The translations under genes were made by a program, and so were the position numbers. The notes below the pieces were generated by a model. It was given only the letters and a program-made list of their open reading frames with translations, ran no database searches and had not been told where the DNA came from. Shown in pieces: positions 52,559-61,326 of a DNA stretch of 64,000 bases. This DNA is from DATCYX01 sp963714425. Lineage in GTDB: Bacteria; Chloroflexota; Anaerolineae; Anaerolineales; UBA4823. The stretch's first letter is position 1. Every line of letters starts with the position of its first letter. The stretch lies in assembly GCA_963714425.1 (NCBI GenBank), contig CAVQOI010000010.1:248001-312000 (forward strand), written 5' to 3'.

Positions 52559-54427
52559 CTATAAGCGGATGTCTTCCGCCTCTTCGATCACGCGCCCGCC
52601 CGAGACAGCCTCTTCTACATCTGGGGCAGCCAGCGGGTCATTCGTGCTCAGCTCGCCGAAATCCAGCCCGGTCAGGTCCTCCACCAGCGCAAGAGGCACC
52701 TGGTAAGTCTTGTAAGCACCGTAAGCGAACTCCAGGTCCTGTATCAGGTTCTTCTGGGTTTGCAGGTAAGCCGTCGCGGACAGGGCGCCATCATCCTTAA
52801 CCATCACCACTACTTTCCAGAACTCAGCCGGAATCTTGAAGTGCTGGCGATAGCGCATGTCGTCGGCGCGGAAGACGGGTCCGGTGAACACGGTCACTTT
52901 GAGGTCGAGGTCCCCGGCGTTGCGGAAGATGTAATCCTCCAGGCTCAGCCAGGTGCGCTGGTTGAGGTTCTTGTGCTGAGGCGCAGCGTTGGTGAAGTGA
53001 AAGGTGTCTTCGCTAGCCTGGCGCCAGCGCCGTCCCCACATCGGGTCCAGGCGGCGCACCAGGTGACCGCGGTCCAGGTCGTTGTTCTCGTACAGCTCCG
53101 GGCCCGCCTGGTATTTTTTATCGAGGCGCGGATCGTACAACCACCGGTCGCCTTCGCGGCGTTCGGACTGGAGCTTTGCGCCGTCAATGTTCACGGCAGT
53201 GTAGAAAGCGATCTTGCGGGATTTGCTCAAAGCCACGGAGAAATTGGTGTATTTGATTTCGGTACCGCTGCCATCCTCTAAGGGTGCCAGATCGCGGCGC
53301 TTGCGGCTGGGTAATACTGGTAAAGGCACAGGCTTGCCAAGGAAATTGGGGTCGTATCCAATGCTTTTCGCGTAGACCTTTACATCGGGGGTGGCGACAT
53401 CCAGATGGGGGACCTCTCCGGGTGAAACCGGTGCTCCCGGCGTTGGGTAAGGTACTGGCACAGGTGGGTTGGAAAGCTCGTCGATCAGCGTCTTTTGCGG
53501 GCGCGTCCAGCGCCGCGTATTCATCGTCGTCAGGATGTTGCTGACACGCACGCCTTCATTGGCAACCCAGCCGAGCAGATCAGCGCCCATGGAGGGCGTC
53601 CATAGCCGGCCATCGGTGGTAAGAGGGCGACCCTGGGAGTTGAGCTTTTTCACACCGGCGTGATGCAAGGCGACCACATCCCACTGGTCGTTGAAAACAG
53701 GGGAGCCGGATGAGCCGGGCTGTGTATCTGTCTCGTAGTGGATGAACTGGTCTTTTAGCCCGATCACCTTATTCTCGCGCAATGCCACCTGCTTGGTGGA
53801 TCCCTCAGGGTGCTGGATGATGCTGACGTACTCGCCCAGGAGCGCCTTGCCCGAATTGCCCAGCAAGCGCAGCCAGCCGTAGGGGGCTAGCGGTTTGGCA
53901 TCTGTGGATTGCGGGCGCACAGCCACCAGCGAGAAATCCAGGTCCTTGCTGGTGAAGAAGAAGGTATTTGGATCGAAGGAGAAGACGGTAGACTGGCGCG
54001 GGATGAAGCGGGCATCGTCCTCGTAGTTGAATTCGGCCAGGGAGCGCTGGGCGGTGGCTGCGTTCTCCAGCACGTGGTTATTAGTCAGCAATAGGGAGGG
54101 GGAGACCATGAATCCAGTTCCAAAACCGAGCACGCGGCCGCGCTCATCGCGCACCTGCACTCGGCAAACGGCGCGGGAGGTGATCAACCCGATTTCCAGG
54201 TAGTTGATTCCTACCAGGTCGCTTTTACCCAGGATACGCTCCAACGCCAACCCGTCATTGGGATTAAGCAGCGCCTTGCGTGTCTCCAGGCGGCTGGTGT
54301 CCTCCACATCGAAGACGGTGGCAAAAGACAGCATGCTCAACGTATCGTCGCGTTCCGGCTCCTGCTGGTAAAAACGCCGCGAGGCGTCGTCGGATACTTT
54401 TTGGACTCTCTCTTCAATAGAACGCAT
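52559..54427 (-). CDS. Trypsin-like serine protease fused to a DNA/RNA non-specific endonuclease
   Basis: 622 residues from ATG at 54427, with AAAGGAG upstream. Protease domain (about 75-300): GTGFMVSPSLLLTNNHVL (His118), KDLDFSLVAV (Asp164) and TDTQPGSSGSPVF (Ser240). A Pro-rich linker (about 320-350) leads to a nuclease of the EndA/NucA fold, with NNDLDRGHLVRRLDP (catalytic His455) and FHFTNAAPQHKNLNQ (Asn480). No signal peptide is visible, so both activities may be intracellular. Fusions of this kind suggest protease-controlled nuclease release, by analogy. It is monocistronic with no defence genes recognised beside it. Confidence 0.88.
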   Translation of the reverse strand: MRSIEERVQKVSDDASRRFYQQEPERDDTLSMLSFATVFDVEDTSRLETRKALLNPNDGLALERILGKSDLVGINYLEIGLITSRAVCRVQVRDERGRVLGFGTGFMVSPSLLLTNNHVLENAATAQRSLAEFNYEDDARFIPRQSTVFSFDPNTFFFTSKDLDFSLVAVRPQSTDAKPLAPYGWLRLLGNSGKALLGEYVSIIQHPEGSTKQVALRENKVIGLKDQFIHYETDTQPGSSGSPVFNDQWDVVALHHAGVKKLNSQGRPLTTDGRLWTPSMGADLLGWVANEGVRVSNILTTMNTRRWTRPQKTLIDELSNPPVPVPYPTPGAPVSPGEVPHLDVATPDVKVYAKSIGYDPNFLGKPVPLPVLPSRKRRDLAPLEDGSGTEIKYTNFSVALSKSRKIAFYTAVNIDGAKLQSERREGDRWLYDPRLDKKYQAGPELYENNDLDRGHLVRRLDPMWGRRWRQASEDTFHFTNAAPQHKNLNQRTWLSLEDYIFRNAGDLDLKVTVFTGPVFRADDMRYRQHFKIPAEFWKVVVMVKDDGALSATAYLQTQKNLIQDLEFAYGAYKTYQVPLALVEDLTGLDFGELSTNDPLAAPDVEEAVSGGRVIEEAEDIRL

Positions 54428-54573
54428 GGGAACTCTCCTTTGGCGAACGAAAAAATACCAATTCCAGGTCAACCGATTCTAACACCAATGGCAAAGCAGA
54501 GCGACGGGGTGCTTTGCTCTTCTATACAGTGTTCCCTTCGTCGATGGAACTGGCTTCGTTTCCGCGCCCTACA

Positions 54574-54682
54574 GCCATCTAGAAGGTCGGGTTTCAATAC
54601 CCAACCTTCTAGATGGCGGCTAAGAATGCCGCCCTATCCCCACTTTGAAGCTGTGCGTTGCAAACTGCGGGCTTACAGCCCG
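54574..54682. repeat. Cluster of strong hairpins, including a 19-bp-arm palindrome
   Basis: Arms 54574-54592 and 54599-54617 pair over 18 of 19 positions around TTCAAT. Next comes GGCGGC-TAAGAAT-GCCGCC (54615-54633), part of a 21-base string shared with 5221-5241. A third hairpin pairs GCGGGC with GCCCGC (about 54667-54682). The cluster lies between the NBR1-domain gene and the protease-nuclease gene on the minus strand and may end the former. It looks like a REP/MITE-type element. Confidence 0.65.
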
Positions 54683-54727
54683 CCTATGGGAACGTTTCCA
54701 TCCCCGATACACTCGTCCAATTGGCGA

Positions 54728-56083
54728 CTAGGTTGCTGTCGGCGTTTCCGTAGCCGTTGGTGTAGGAGTTGCCGTCTCGGTTGGCGTTGGCGTCGAGGTG
54801 CTCGTCGCAGTTGGCGTGGGCGTCTGCGTGGTGGTCTGAGTTGGCGGCGGAGCGGTCTGGGTCTGGGTGGGAGTAGCAGTGGGAATGGGGGTGCCAGCAC
54901 GAATGGAAGGCACCAGCCAGAAGGCTTTGGCTTTACCTGGTTTCGCATTGACCTTTACCCCGAGGATGAACCGCACCGTTTGTCCGTCCAGAAAAGAAAT
55001 ATCTTCATTGATCCGTGTAATCTTTCCATCGTAGACTTCGTGCCACGAGCCCAGATGCTTCACATCCCCGTTGCTCAGGATGTAATCAATATAGAAAGTG
55101 ATGTCACAGCCCTGGTTACCCTTCAGGCAACCCACGTCAGCGACGAATTTATCACCGTTCTTAACTTTGTATTTCGGGAAGGTGCCTTCGAGATATCCAC
55201 CGTTCTTGTCCTGTGGGGTGGTCAACAGCGCGTTTTCATTCTCGCTGCGATTGTTTTCCAATTCAGGCTCATCGCTGGTTGCAATTGACCCAAACTGCAG
55301 GTTGGTCGCCGTGGGGCAATAAACCGTGCCTTTGCCACTCTTCCAGGTTGCCTGGCAATAGTTGGCGGCAAAGTCGTACGAAAATCCTAAGTTCGGCGGC
55401 AAGACGACACGGATATCTACCACCAATGCGGTTTTTCCACTGGATCCGACGCCGAACTCGTCTCCATTAGGAGCGCGCAGCAACCACTCGCCGGAGTAGG
55501 ATCCCTTCTTTTCCGGAGCCACCATGGGCACTTCCAGGTTCACGCTCTCGCCCACGCGTATTTTACCCGGGAGCTGCACGCTTTTCGGCGCGTCCATACG
55601 GCTGCCATCCTCGAAGACCAGCTTGTAGTCCGTGGTCCAATCGCAGCTGCCGGTGTTTTCAACCTGCCAGATTTTCGGGAATTTAACCCCAGGAGTGTAC
55701 TTCGTGCCATCAGGGACGGTGACATCCAGGACGAAGCGCGCCCGGTTGCAGGGCACCACAATCGCAGCCGTCTGCGTTGGGCTGGGCGATTTGGTTTGCG
55801 TGGGGATGAGCGCGAGCACAGGGCTGGTTGCTGTGAAGGTCGCTGATGGCTGCGCGGGAACCGGCGTCTGAAGTGGGAAAACCACCGTCGGCGATTCCGT
55901 CGACGTCGCCATTGGGCCGACCTGCGTGATCTGGGCGACAAATGTTTGGGCAGCCGCAGTGTACAGAATTTCCCCAGGTGACGAGGGGGTTGGGGTTAGC
56001 GCGGTGATGAACCTGCACCCGAGCAGGCTCATCACCACGGCTGCAAAGGCAACAAGTAGTAGGATTTGGCGGTTGGTATTCAT
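54728..56083 (-). CDS. Lipoprotein with NBR1-type Ig domain and Thr/Pro repeat tail
   Basis: 451 residues. Signal with lipobox SLLGC, a Thr/Pro-rich linker (about 30-105), then an NBR1-like Ig (FW) domain (about 115-225): TPGVKFPKIWQVENTGSCDW, with later YSGEWLLRAPNG. A second beta-rich domain (about 235-395) is unknown. The last about 55 residues are TPT-type repeats, probably a cell-wall or extracellular spacer. Such proteins are common in Anaerolineae, by my recollection. No catalytic motif. Confidence 0.83.
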   Translation of the reverse strand: MNTNRQILLLVAFAAVVMSLLGCRFITALTPTPSSPGEILYTAAAQTFVAQITQVGPMATSTESPTVVFPLQTPVPAQPSATFTATSPVLALIPTQTKSPSPTQTAAIVVPCNRARFVLDVTVPDGTKYTPGVKFPKIWQVENTGSCDWTTDYKLVFEDGSRMDAPKSVQLPGKIRVGESVNLEVPMVAPEKKGSYSGEWLLRAPNGDEFGVGSSGKTALVVDIRVVLPPNLGFSYDFAANYCQATWKSGKGTVYCPTATNLQFGSIATSDEPELENNRSENENALLTTPQDKNGGYLEGTFPKYKVKNGDKFVADVGCLKGNQGCDITFYIDYILSNGDVKHLGSWHEVYDGKITRINEDISFLDGQTVRFILGVKVNAKPGKAKAFWLVPSIRAGTPIPTATPTQTQTAPPPTQTTTQTPTPTATSTSTPTPTETATPTPTATETPTAT

Positions 56084-56426
56084 ACGGTCTCACCTTGCTT
56101 GGTATGGATCATTATGGCGGGACGCCCGCTCATTATTAATAACCATGGCTAGCTTATAGACGTATAAGGATAATACTTGGTTCCTTAAATTTCCACTCGC
56201 AATTAAACTTAAGCCCCAGGAAAACGGAAAGCGCGTTGCGCCTGCAGCGATCCATCACCACCAGCAGTCCGGCGCGTCGCCCTGTTTCAGCGGCTTTCAC
56301 CGGGGAGAACTTCAGATAAGCCTGCGGGTCGCTTTATCACATCAATCACTGCTGGCCCTGCTGGTGATGCCCTCGCGTATCAGAGGCGACGGTGAAAGAA
56401 CAGAGGAGATTCCACGAGTCTTATTA

Positions 56427-56442
56427 TAGTAAATATTTACTA
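56427..56442. promoter_or_regulatory. 16-bp perfect palindrome, possible operator
   Basis: TAGTAAATATTTACTA is a perfect palindrome in an AT-rich patch of the 440-bp gap (56084-56523). It lies about 340 bp upstream of the NBR1-domain gene and about 80 bp past the TGS-GTPase stop. The rest of the gap has no gene I trust. Confidence 0.35.
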
Positions 56443-56523
56443 AATAAGTCAGATTTATTCAACTAATTATTGGCGATTGGGTCAAACTTATGATATGTTT
56501 TTCATCCTTCTAGGTGGGCACTG

Positions 56524-57516
56524 CTATACGCGCAGCTCCACAATATCCCCCTCTTGCAAGACATAGTCTCGCTGCACCATCTGCCCCTCGAAGGCTGTAC
56601 TGCCCCACACGCGTGCAGATTTCAGATTTTCATAGAAGTCTCGGTGTACCTTGCGAGCCAGCTCGCTGATGGTGCCACCCTTCTTTAACACAAATGGTGT
56701 TTCTAGGTCGGGGTCTTTCCCCGGAGGTTTGGCGTATACACGCAGGATCTCCAGGCTCTCGTACACCATGCGTTTGAGAGCTTCGAAATTCCTGCCGGTC
56801 CGCGCTGAGATTGGAAGGATGGGCCAATCCTCTTCCAGGATCTCGCAGCACAATTCGAAGAGCTCATCCAGGCTTTCGTCGTCGCATTTATTCGCCAGGA
56901 CTAGGGTCGGGAGGTAAAGCATGCGCTGCCCCGATTGGAGATCGTCTTTGAGTTGCGCAGGAGCGATGCGGTGCTCCTTTAGCAGCGCAAGGGTATTTTC
57001 GAGCTGCTCCAGCGGGTGTGACTGCAGGTCCACCACCAGCAAGATCAGGTCAGCTCTGCGGATTAGGTCGAACAAGCCGGGCTCTACGTAATCGCGGTCC
57101 ATGGGAGGGGTATCCACCAGCTGCACCTGGATGTTCTCGAAGGGCATCATCCCCGGCATGGGTCTCCAGGTGGTATAGGGCGCTGGCGATACCTCAGGCT
57201 CGGCGTTGGTCAGCGCCTTCAGCAGGGCAGACTTGCCCACGTTGGTCGCGCCTGTCAGAACCGCCTGCCCGGCGCCTTCACTCTCGATAACAAATGTCGA
57301 GGCGTGCCCGCTGCGCTTTTTAACTGCCTGTGCCTGAGCTTCCTCTTTGAGTTTTGAGAGCTGGCGGCGCAGGTCGGCGCGCAGCTTGTCTGTGCCTTTA
57401 TGCTTTGGGACGGTGGAGATGAGCTCCTCCAACAAGGCGACCTTCTCCGCAGGGGTTTGCGCCTCGCGGTATCGCTTATCCACCTCAAAATATTCTGGGG
57501 GTAAATTGGTCGGCAT
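56524..57516 (-). CDS. DRG/Obg-like GTPase with C-terminal TGS domain
   Basis: 330 residues. Helical N-terminus (about 1-75), then a G domain: G1 GATNVGKS, G3 VDTPPMD, G4 ANKCDD, G5 SARTG. The C-terminal TGS domain (about 265-330) includes FVLKKGGTISELARKVH and a VLQEGDIVELR end. DRG-type GTPases associate with ribosomes or RNA. The exact role of this short bacterial version is unknown. ATG at 57516. Confidence 0.9.
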   Translation of the reverse strand: MPTNLPPEYFEVDKRYREAQTPAEKVALLEELISTVPKHKGTDKLRADLRRQLSKLKEEAQAQAVKKRSGHASTFVIESEGAGQAVLTGATNVGKSALLKALTNAEPEVSPAPYTTWRPMPGMMPFENIQVQLVDTPPMDRDYVEPGLFDLIRRADLILLVVDLQSHPLEQLENTLALLKEHRIAPAQLKDDLQSGQRMLYLPTLVLANKCDDESLDELFELCCEILEEDWPILPISARTGRNFEALKRMVYESLEILRVYAKPPGKDPDLETPFVLKKGGTISELARKVHRDFYENLKSARVWGSTAFEGQMVQRDYVLQEGDIVELRV

Positions 57517-57619
57517 AGCTGCAATAAGGATTATACCGAAATCCAGAGCATGCCTTTTGATATTATGCAGGGCTTGATGCTTGTCTTGCCGCTAAACTTG
57601 TGCAATGAATATCATGATT

Positions 57620-57670
57620 CCTGACTGATGGTCTTCCGCCAGCTTCTCTGACGAAAAACCATCAGTCAGG
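57620..57670 (-). terminator. Hairpin downstream of the liv operon
   Basis: CCTGACTGATGGT (57620-57632) and ACCATCAGTCAGG (57658-57670) are perfectly complementary, with a 25-nt loop. It lies 12 bp beyond the LivF stop and probably ends the liv transcript. Confidence 0.65.
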
Positions 57671-57681
57671 CAGTGTCCCCA

Positions 57682-58410
57682 TCACCCACCCAGATAGGCT
57701 TTTTTGACCTCCGGATCTTGAGCGATCTTTTGGGCAGGTCCTGAGACGACTACGTTTCCCGTCTCCAGCACGTAAGCGCGCGAGGCATACTTGAGCGCCA
57801 GGTGAGCGTTTTGCTCCACGAGCAGCATGGTGACTCCAGACTTGTTGATCTCTACCAGCTGCTTGAACAGGCTCTGCACCAGCACCGGTGCCAGTCCCAT
57901 CGATGGCTCGTCCAACAGCATTAGCGAGCCGCGTGTCATCAGTGCGCGGCCAACTGCCAGCATTTGCTGCTCGCCACCGCTGAGCAGGTCGGCGAGCTGC
58001 GTCTTGCGCTCATCCAGGCGCGGGAATAGTCCGAATACACGCTGCAGGTCTTGAGAAATCTCAGCCTGGTTCTTGCGCCCGAAGGCTGCCAGCTTCAGGT
58101 TCTCGAGCACGGTCAGGTTGCCGAAGACGCGCCGTCCTTCCGGCACGAGCGAGATACCAAACTTGTTGACGACGTCGTGAGCGGCATAGTGGAGCAAGTC
58201 TTCGCCCTTGTATGTGATTTCCCCGGAAATTACCCGGCCTCCCAGCTCCTTGATCTGGCGCGTGATCGACCAGAGTGTGGTGGATTTGCCTGCCCCATTG
58301 GCGCCGATCAAGGTGACCATCTCTCCCTCTTCCACGTCAAAAGAGATGCCGTGCAGGGCTTCGATGGCGTTGTAGGCTACCACCAGGTCTCTCACCGATA
58401 GCAGGCTCAT
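57682..58410 (-). CDS. livF: Branched-chain amino-acid ABC transporter ATPase LivF
   Basis: 242 residues. Walker A GANGAGKST, signature LSGGEQQMLAVGRAL and Walker B LMLLDEPSMGLAP. LivF-type C-terminus. It overlaps LivG by 4 bp. One of two ATPases driving uptake of branched-chain amino acids or related solutes. Confidence 0.95.
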   Translation of the reverse strand: MSLLSVRDLVVAYNAIEALHGISFDVEEGEMVTLIGANGAGKSTTLWSITRQIKELGGRVISGEITYKGEDLLHYAAHDVVNKFGISLVPEGRRVFGNLTVLENLKLAAFGRKNQAEISQDLQRVFGLFPRLDERKTQLADLLSGGEQQMLAVGRALMTRGSLMLLDEPSMGLAPVLVQSLFKQLVEINKSGVTMLLVEQNAHLALKYASRAYVLETGNVVVSGPAQKIAQDPEVKKAYLGG

Positions 58411-59174
58411 ACCACCTCCTCGCCCAGGTAGGCTTCGATGACTTTGGGGTTGTTGCGGATTTCTGCGGGGTTGCCCTCGGCTATCGTGCGACCAAAATCG
58501 ATCACTTTGATGCGATCACAGATGCCCATAATCACCCGCATTTGGTGCTCGATGATCCACACAGTGACTTTGAAAGTAGCCCGTACCCATTGGACCAGCT
58601 CCATCAGCCCGCTGATCTCGCCGGTATTCATGCCAGCTGCCGGTTCATCCAGCAACAGCAAGCGCGGCTTCATCACCAGGGCTCGACAGACCTCCACGCG
58701 CCGCTGCAAGCCGTATGGCAGGTTGCGCGGCAGCTCATTTTCAAAGCTCTGCAGGTTGAATTGCGCCAGCAGATGGCGGGCTTCGTCGATCACCTGGTAT
58801 TCGTCCTGCCGGAGGCGGGGCGTGAGGAAGAAAGCGTCGAGAACGCTGTAATTGATCTGGGAGAAGTGGGCGATACGCAAATTATCCAGCACCGAGAGCT
58901 CATTCCACAAGCGGATATTTTGGAAAGTCCGCCCGATCCCCAGGGATGTGATCTGGTGGGGTCGCCTGCCGATCAGGTTGGTGCCGTTGAAAGTCACAGC
59001 GCCTTCAGAAGGCCGGTACAGGCCACACACCAGGTTGAAGATGGTGGATTTGCCCGCCCCATTTGGGCCGATCAGACCAACAGTCTCATCTTCACCCAGT
59101 TCCAGGTTGAAGTCTTCAACTGCCGTGAGGCCGCCAAAAAAGTGGGTGAGGCCATTAATCTGCAGCAGTGCCAT
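58407..59174 (-). CDS. livG: Branched-chain amino-acid ABC transporter ATPase LivG
   Basis: 255 residues. Walker A GPNGAGKST, LivG-specific GRTFQNIRLW, a modified signature LPYGLQRRVEVCRAL (where LSGG-type is usual; LivG has xxYGxQRR) and Walker B LLLLDEPAAGMN. Its start overlaps the end of livM by 20 bp. Confidence 0.95.
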   Translation of the reverse strand: MALLQINGLTHFFGGLTAVEDFNLELGEDETVGLIGPNGAGKSTIFNLVCGLYRPSEGAVTFNGTNLIGRRPHQITSLGIGRTFQNIRLWNELSVLDNLRIAHFSQINYSVLDAFFLTPRLRQDEYQVIDEARHLLAQFNLQSFENELPRNLPYGLQRRVEVCRALVMKPRLLLLDEPAAGMNTGEISGLMELVQWVRATFKVTVWIIEHQMRVIMGICDRIKVIDFGRTIAEGNPAEIRNNPKVIEAYLGEEVV

Positions 59175-60201
59175 GAGTGATGACCTCCTTAGCAGATGAG
59201 AAGTACTTACGAAGTTTGGGGAAAACGTCGATCAATTCGCGGTTGCCCATAATGCCGGTGGGCCGGAAAAGCATCAGCAGTATCAGCAGCAGCGGCGTTG
59301 CCACCCACCGGAAGAGCCCCAGCGGGCGCAAGAGTTCAAGCATGATGGTAAAACCCACAGCGCTGATGATCGAACCGCTGATCGACCCCATCCCACCCAG
59401 ATAAACCATCACCAGCATGATGGTGGATTGAAGTATGAAATATCCCGATGGGTTAACGTAACTCAGCGTGTGCCCGTGCAGACCTCCAGCAACGCCTGCC
59501 AGGCCGCATCCCAGCATGAAGGTGACCACTTTCAAGCGGCGGGTGTCCACCGTCATCAGCTCGGAGGCGATCTCATCCTCGCGGATAGCGATGATACCTT
59601 TCCCCATCGTGGAGGTGACGAAATTGCGCACGATGAAAATGGTGGCGATGGCAACGATGAACGTCCAGAGCAGCACCCAGGGCAGCGGGAGAACATCTTC
59701 CATGGCGTTGACCACTTTGCCCATGCCCATGAAGCCACGTGGCCCGCCGATAACATCGATATTCTCGACCACGCTCTTGAAGATAAAGTTGACCGCCAGC
59801 GTGATGATCGCTAAATAGTCGCCTCGCGTGCGGAAGGAGGGGATAGCAACCAGCAGGCTGAAGAGCGCCGCGGCGATGCCCCCGATGACGAGTGAGAGCG
59901 GGAATACGATCAACGACCAGCCGGATGGCAGCAAGCCAGGTCCGAAGAAATTGCTGTCTGTCACCAGGCGGACTGTGATAATTGATGCCGTGTAAGCGCC
60001 TACGCCCATGAAGGCCGCGTGCCCTACCGAGAATTCGCCCATATATCCGTTGATCAGGTTTAAGCTGACCGTCAGCACGATGTTGATGCCGATCAAGGCC
60101 AGGATGAACTGTATGTAGGTGCTGTAGAGCCCTAGCCAGGAAGGCAAGATGGTGATCAAGAAGGCTAAGGCGATGACCAGCCACAAAGAATAGCGTTTCA
60201 T
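59155..60201 (-). CDS. livM: Branched-chain amino-acid ABC transporter permease LivM
   Basis: 348 residues with about nine to ten membrane helices. LivM-like segments include NLINGYMGEFSVGHAAFMGV and GLAGVAGGLHGHTLSYV, with GGMGSISGSIISA near the C-terminus. ATG at 60201, 12 bp after livH. Confidence 0.93.
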   Translation of the reverse strand: MKRYSLWLVIALAFLITILPSWLGLYSTYIQFILALIGINIVLTVSLNLINGYMGEFSVGHAAFMGVGAYTASIITVRLVTDSNFFGPGLLPSGWSLIVFPLSLVIGGIAAALFSLLVAIPSFRTRGDYLAIITLAVNFIFKSVVENIDVIGGPRGFMGMGKVVNAMEDVLPLPWVLLWTFIVAIATIFIVRNFVTSTMGKGIIAIREDEIASELMTVDTRRLKVVTFMLGCGLAGVAGGLHGHTLSYVNPSGYFILQSTIMLVMVYLGGMGSISGSIISAVGFTIMLELLRPLGLFRWVATPLLLILLMLFRPTGIMGNRELIDVFPKLRKYFSSAKEVITHGTAAD

Positions 60202-60212
60202 GGTCCCTCCCC

Positions 60213-61145
60213 CTATACCTTCGTACGCCGGGCGACACCGAAAATGCCCGTTGGGCGGATCACCAGGATCACCAGGAAAATCGTGAAAGTGATCAGATCG
60301 CGGAAGGTGGAGGGCAGGAAGCCAGCCACATAGATCTGCAGGAAGCCCATGATATAGCCGCCTAGCATGGCGCCGCGGATCGACCCGATACCCCCCACCA
60401 CGGCGGCAATGAAGGCCTGCCAGCCTACTAGCATGCCCATATCAAAGCTCAGGATGGGAAAGGCTGTGCCGTACATAACCCCGGCCAGCGCCGCCATCGA
60501 CGAGCCAATCACGAAGGTGGTGACGATAATCTTATCAACTGAGACACCCATCAGCGGCACAGCCAGCCGGTCATAGGAGATCGCTCGCATGGCCATGCCC
60601 CACTTGGTCTTCTGAACGATGAACCACAGGATAGCCATGATCAATACGGAAAGTACAATGACCAGAACCTTGATATTGGTGAAGCTCAGGTTACCTACGG
60701 TGTATATCTGTTTTTCGAACAGTGTGGGGAACTGTCGGTCCCTTGCCCCCAAGAGCGCCAGGTTGCCATACTCCAGCAGTAAGCCGAACATCAAGGCCGT
60801 GATCACCAGGTACAGGCGGTGGGCTCCGCGGTTGCGCAGTGGGCGGTAGCCAACCCGTTCGAGAGTCACACCTACCAGAGAGGTGATCGCCATCGTCACC
60901 ACAATCGTAACTGGGATGACCACCCACGAGGGAAGGTTAAAAGGCAATTTGATCTCGAACTTATTAATCAAAAAAGTGCCCACAAAATAACCTACATAGG
61001 CACCGACCATGAAGATATCGCCGTGGGCGAAGTTGATCAGCAGCAGCACCCCGTACACCATGGTATAGCCCACGGCAATCAAAGCCAGGAAACTGCCCCA
61101 CTGCATCGCGTTCAGAAAGTTTTGCAGGAAAGTGTCAAGACTCAC
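60213..61145 (-). CDS. livH: Branched-chain amino-acid ABC transporter permease LivH
   Basis: 310 residues with about eight membrane helices. LivH features: LIAVGYTMVYGVLLLINFAH, GDIFMVGAYVG and AAVVGGIGSIRGAMLGG. It forms the channel with LivM. A stem-loop lies between livK and this gene. Confidence 0.93.
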   Translation of the reverse strand: MSLDTFLQNFLNAMQWGSFLALIAVGYTMVYGVLLLINFAHGDIFMVGAYVGYFVGTFLINKFEIKLPFNLPSWVVIPVTIVVTMAITSLVGVTLERVGYRPLRNRGAHRLYLVITALMFGLLLEYGNLALLGARDRQFPTLFEKQIYTVGNLSFTNIKVLVIVLSVLIMAILWFIVQKTKWGMAMRAISYDRLAVPLMGVSVDKIIVTTFVIGSSMAALAGVMYGTAFPILSFDMGMLVGWQAFIAAVVGGIGSIRGAMLGGYIMGFLQIYVAGFLPSTFRDLITFTIFLVILVIRPTGIFGVARRTKV

Positions 61146-61232
61146 AGCGCCTCCTAAATGTGGATGCTCCTGCTATATCACCAAACGATACCCATCTCCC
61201 GAGAATAATTCCTATCTGCCGACAGGCGGTCA

Positions 61233-61258
61233 CCCCTCCCCCGGTATCGGGGGAGGGG
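61233..61258 (-). promoter_or_regulatory. Intercistronic stem-loop between livK and livH
   Basis: CCCCTCCCCC (61233-61242) pairs with GGGGGAGGGG (61249-61258), extended by one G-C pair around GTAT. In many binding-protein operons such a stem stabilises or attenuates transcripts so that the solute-binding gene is expressed more than the permease genes. That role is inferred from position. Confidence 0.55.
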
Positions 61259-61326
61259 GAGGGAGTGGGTGCTAATCAAGCATGAAGCGCCGCAACGATT
61301 GATTTTGAGGTGCTTCATGTTCCCAC

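Noticed and set aside
56180..56400. Possible decayed gene in the gap before the NBR1-domain gene
   Set aside because: One minus-strand frame is open for about 60 codons but shows no motif I could assign.
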